In this document: positions 60,006-64,000 of the stretch, piece after piece | Position numbering within the stretch: the stretch's first letter is position 1 | How the letters are laid out: the number at the start of each line of letters is the position of its first letter | DNA from: Tretioscincus oriximinensis | Taxonomy: Eukaryota; Chordata; Lepidosauria; Squamata; Gymnophthalmidae | Length of the DNA stretch: 64,000 bases | Direction: 5' to 3' | Assembly (NCBI GenBank): GCA_022410635.1 | Contig: JAJVDF010000450.1 | Location: 186,001-250,000 of the forward strand | Translations under genes and position numbers: made by a program | Notes under the pieces: model-generated | The model's input: the letters and a program-made list of their open reading frames with translations, nothing else | Database searches by the model: none | What the model was told of the DNA's origin: nothing

Positions 60006-63000
60006 GAAGCTTTTGCAGAATCTTAAGGATCCACGAGACACAATTTGTGAACTGCTAGTATAGACACACCATTTAATCTGGCCTTTTGTTGAGATAATAG
60101 TTATGTTTAATGCAACTATCTTTATTCTGTAGTTATAAAAGCCATTGAAGAACATCTTGGAATCAGGTTTTTGCCTGAGCATTAAGAACTTGTAAGATTA
60201 GTCAGCAAGAAATCTGTCCTTTTGCACCTCTGTGGATATGGAGAGAGAGGCAAAAGATAAGGATGTGGAGGCTTCTATGTCTGTCTTAAGCTATACTACT
60301 TCTATCATTAGTATACATTTATTATTTACTATTGTTTGTACTCCTACCTCACCTTATATCAGAAGGTCTCATGCCACTATAAAACAGACAACTAAAGCAA
60401 CAATAAGGCCCTCATGGAGAAGGGTTGCTGTTTTATTTATTTATATTTTATTCTGCTATATGCACAGAAACNTTAGAGTGGATTAAGGGGGGAACAATAT
60501 TAAAAACGGACTAAGATAATCAACTAAAAATTGTTTATCTTAAGTACGTGTGCCCTTCTCCCTGTGCCCAAGCTCTTATTCTGAGATNCATCCTGGAACA
60601 AGGCAAAGTGCAGGAAGATCCAAAGAATTACATCTCCAGTCAAACACATAAATGACATTAAGTTTAATTTATTTTGCCAGGCATGGTTCAGACTGATAAA
60701 ATGTTACATTTTCTGAATGTTTGACTAGAATAGTTGACTAACATACATTGAAATATTTGTAGATATGAAAATGTACTGTGATATTACACCTGTTACTCTA
60801 AATGTGGTTGGCTGTGTCACTTTAATTTTTCAGAATTCATGTCAACCAGTATAGCTATCAAGTTACTACATTTTATGTATTTATGTTTTCTGTTCTGTCA
60901 CATATTGTTATAGCTAATGCATTTGTAAGTAGTACTGCCTTTGCAGAGATTTTCCAGGCCGCCACACAAACTACAGCTGGGTACAGTTTTGTCCTGACTA
61001 ATTCTTTAATTACTGCCTGCCAAGGCTACTAAATATTTATTTATTTTATTTCTGCTTATATTAGGATATAATCACACAAATAAAATAAATAAATATTTAG
61101 TAGCCAATACTCAAAGGGCTCAAAGTGGTTAGCAAACAGTGGTTTTAAAACAGTGTCTCAAAGTGGAGAAGGGAAAGCTGTTTCTTCAACCATCTTTTTG
61201 TTTTATGGCAGTAATTTAAAAAAAAAAATCAACGCTACATCATTTGCGTACCTTGTTTTATCACAAAAATAAATATTAGCCATATATTAAATACTGTTGT
61301 TGAAATCCTATGGTCTCATCATTCAGTTAAATGTAGCTATAGCATTCTCAAATGTGTTTGTCGTAAAGTGTTTTGTTTTGGGCTGCATATTTCTACCTCG
61401 ATCGGAGTGAGATGAGGAACAATCCACAATAAGAATCCACAGTCGTCCCACAATAAATGCTGTTTTTCCTAGAATAAACTATTGCTGGGATATTCAGGCA
61501 CCGTTCCGGAGAACCTCCGTCCTCTTGTGGCCAGTGTATGCGTGTGCACAAATTCCATGTTGTGAGTTAAAATTCCATGTTGTGGGTTAAAAACAGCTTC
61601 AATGGCTTCAGCTTCCTAATGAAATGAGTTTAAGGTCCTAAATATTGGGGCCAAAATATTGACTTGTCTATGCCTAAAGGTTTGTAGGGAGGCCTTCCTG
61701 ATTGTAGCACATCTCAGTAGGGACCCACTAAAATGTAGAACAGTTGTGCACTCTGAAGTGCACTAGATGTTTTCAATCAAGAGAAAATTAATAAAATCAT
61801 ACTTGTTCACGCTGGGTTTTGACCGAATAAAGATCATCCTCCGATCATCTGTTGTTTTTCAAACTAGCTAAAGTGTAACCACACTTTGCAAAAAAGTATT
61901 TCTGCAACTCATTTTACTGCATGGAGAAAATAAGCATACTGTACGCTTACAGAAAAATGCTCCTGTAATTATCTGCTTAGAAGAATTGTTATTCCTTGTT
62001 TTGCTAGTGATTGGTATGATTTGCACTACATGGAGAGAGAAAAAACCATCATCATCATCAGTTACTGCATTAGTCAATTGAACGTATTTAGAACAATTGT
62101 ATTCTACTTGACTTAATCCTGCTTCTGACCCTAATTAGACAGTATGTGTAAATACTTCTGCCCTCTATTCCACTTAATTAATCTTTTTACATAACCTTTT
62201 TTTCTAGCAAGACAGGCAAGACATTCTATTTAATCCAATTCTGTTTCATCTTTAATACATTCTGGGGAAGGCCTATCATTAAAGAGCAGAATGTAGTGGT
62301 GTGAAAAGAACTTTAAGCCATGTACTCTTTTGGTAATCAATTTTTTTGTCAAACAGTGCAGAGTGTGATTTCGTTTTGATGGGGCTGAGGAATTTGAAAG
62401 TAATTACATCTTTTATGTGTATTAATTGCTTATTGTTTTAACATGGTATTCAGGCATGATGCAGTGATATTTTGCTAGTGGAGAATTAAAAGATGGAAAC
62501 TTTTCAGTGCATGATGATCTAATGTTCCTAAATTCTTGCTTTTTGTAAATTGTGTATTAATTTCTAATAAATAGTTACCACTAGTTTTAGATTGCTGGAG
62601 TACTTAGGACCAACGATTTCAACTTAGCATTTACTGTTACAGTGGTCAGGTTTCCGGAGATTTCACCAAGTGGCTGTTAGAAGTTAATTAGTTTCTTGGC
62701 TTTTAAAGTCATATTTTTGAAGCAGAAAGATACACAAATTGCCCCAATTACTTTTCCATCTGGCTGGACTGGGGGGAAAACCATCCTATTAATTCATTTC
62801 TTTGCAGACATAGTGCAAGTGATTTAAGAAATAAATGCTACTATTTATAGAAAAATTGTACTTTGATAAATTTAAGATTTTTTTTTTAATATCAGAAGCC
62901 TGTTTGAATATATTAGTAATACGCCAAGGGATTCTTATAGTGCTATTTTTAAAATTATTTTTTCTTTCTTTCTGTTGAAGCTGCTGAGCCTATTAGGAAG

Positions 63001-64000
63001 ACATAGCTGAATATTTTGTTAGGAAAAGCTTAATTAACTCTTGCCTGGTTCTTGTATGATTTGAATGACAGNGTCTGGAGAAAGGGAAGGGGTCCCTTTT
63101 TGACTGCTAAACTAGCAAAACAGCACCCATGATAGTTACCTACCATTTGAATGGTACAAGATGTCAATAACAATAGTGCCCTTTAATAAAAATGAAGTGT
63201 AGATGCATAATAAAATACTCTGTTAAGGTAAAAAAAATAATTCAACATATTTTAAAATATTCAGAATGAGAGTATTGAACTGTGAAGTTAATTTCTGCCA
63301 CATGTCAGAACTTGCATCCAGATATTCCTCCTATATAAGTATAACTCACATTGATTACTGCAGGTGTGTCCAGATGCATGCCTTATAAACTGGGCTGCTC
63401 AGGTGCCTCAAAAGCACTTCCATTGGCATTCAGAATGTTCAGTAAAGAGCACTGACTAGAGTATCTGCTCCCTATTTATAGTCGCATGCTGCTGTCAGCT
63501 GTGCATCATAGCTATTGTGGTCATTTTGGGACCTAACTACACCTTTTAAACCCATCTTCAAAATTAATGAAAGACCTTTGCAATCTGACTAGTAGTTTTA
63601 TTGACAAATGAGGAGAATTGAAGGACATTACTTACAGCTGCTGGAGTGCTTTCTAGTGTTAGGATGGTTTTTGTGACTAGTGAGTGTCTCTTAACTTCAT
63701 ATCATCTTCTAACCTCTGATTCAGTTACTGTGGTTACTGTTATTTAACAATCTGAATATATAAGGAAGGATAGTTGTACCACAACTCTTCCTTTCATCTA
63801 CACCCTTTATCCGATAAGCTGTTTTTAGAAATTTCTGCTGAATATCTCCTAATAAATGGTTTATGGGACTCTCTCAGGTGTTATCTTAATATTGTGATTA
63901 TCTTTGGAAAAAATTGAATGCAATACTGTGAAACTTCCATTTTCATTTAATGTACAGTATTTTGACACAGTAGTCTAATATTTAAAAAAAATTATGAGTC
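60006..64000 (+). other. SAMD5: SAMD5 intron 1, last part of window
   Basis: AT-rich intronic DNA. It contains the inverted repeat at 61024-61105, a (CAT)n run near 62049, and N at 60472, 60588 and 63072. No second SAMD5 exon was found. Confidence 0.5.
61024..61105. repeat. Perfect 28-bp inverted repeat with 26-base loop
   Basis: The left arm, 61024-61051, begins GGCTACTAAATATTTATTTA. The right arm, 61078-61105, is its exact reverse complement and ends AATATTTAGTAGCC. The loop is 61052-61077. It overlaps (TTTA)n-type LINE tail sequence. Confidence 0.9.

Overview
The window is nuclear DNA from an amniote, most likely a squamate reptile (lizard or gecko). The evidence is split, conserved vertebrate exons together with a squamate-type repeat load: CR1 with its diagnostic 3' end, Sauria-type SINEs, SINEs with BovB-like tails, and hAT, mariner and Tc1 elements. 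No bacterial, CRISPR or operon features are present. Isolated N bases occur only from about 24 kb onward.

Layout: (1) 1-8214 holds the last four coding exons of STXBP5 (tomosyn-1, + strand), ending with the R-SNARE exon and a short terminal exon, separated by introns that carry LINE and SINE fragments. (2) 8215 to about 15.2 kb has almost no recognisable repeats and is probably the long STXBP5 3' UTR. (3) About 15.2-30.5 kb is the intergenic region. It holds a mariner-like MITE, a hAT MITE, a 1.4-kb inverted-repeat element, several tRNA-headed SINEs, a 190-bp purine tract and two CTCF-like motifs. (4) 30.48-32.13 kb is a CpG island with the first coding exon of SAMD5 (+ strand, 154 codons, ATG at 31643, donor after 32104). 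(5) 32105-64000 is the start of SAMD5 intron 1; I did not find the short second exon. This intron carries two Sauria-type SINEs, a decayed Tc1-like transposase (- strand), an old non-LTR retrotransposon (about 38.1-45.8 kb) broken by three later insertions (a 1,086-bp hAT element, a 108-bp CR1 tail and a 1.5-kb internally deleted CR1), and LTR-like sequence at 57.6-59.1 kb.

The order STXBP5 then SAMD5 on one strand matches the vertebrate arrangement (human 6q24). The two genes act separately: STXBP5 restrains SNARE assembly during exocytosis, and SAMD5 is a small SAM-domain adaptor. No new gene system was found. The points most worth checking are a possibly undescribed SINE family (tRNA head on a Sauria/BovB-like tail, seven copies here), the nested LINE, and the inverted-repeat element.
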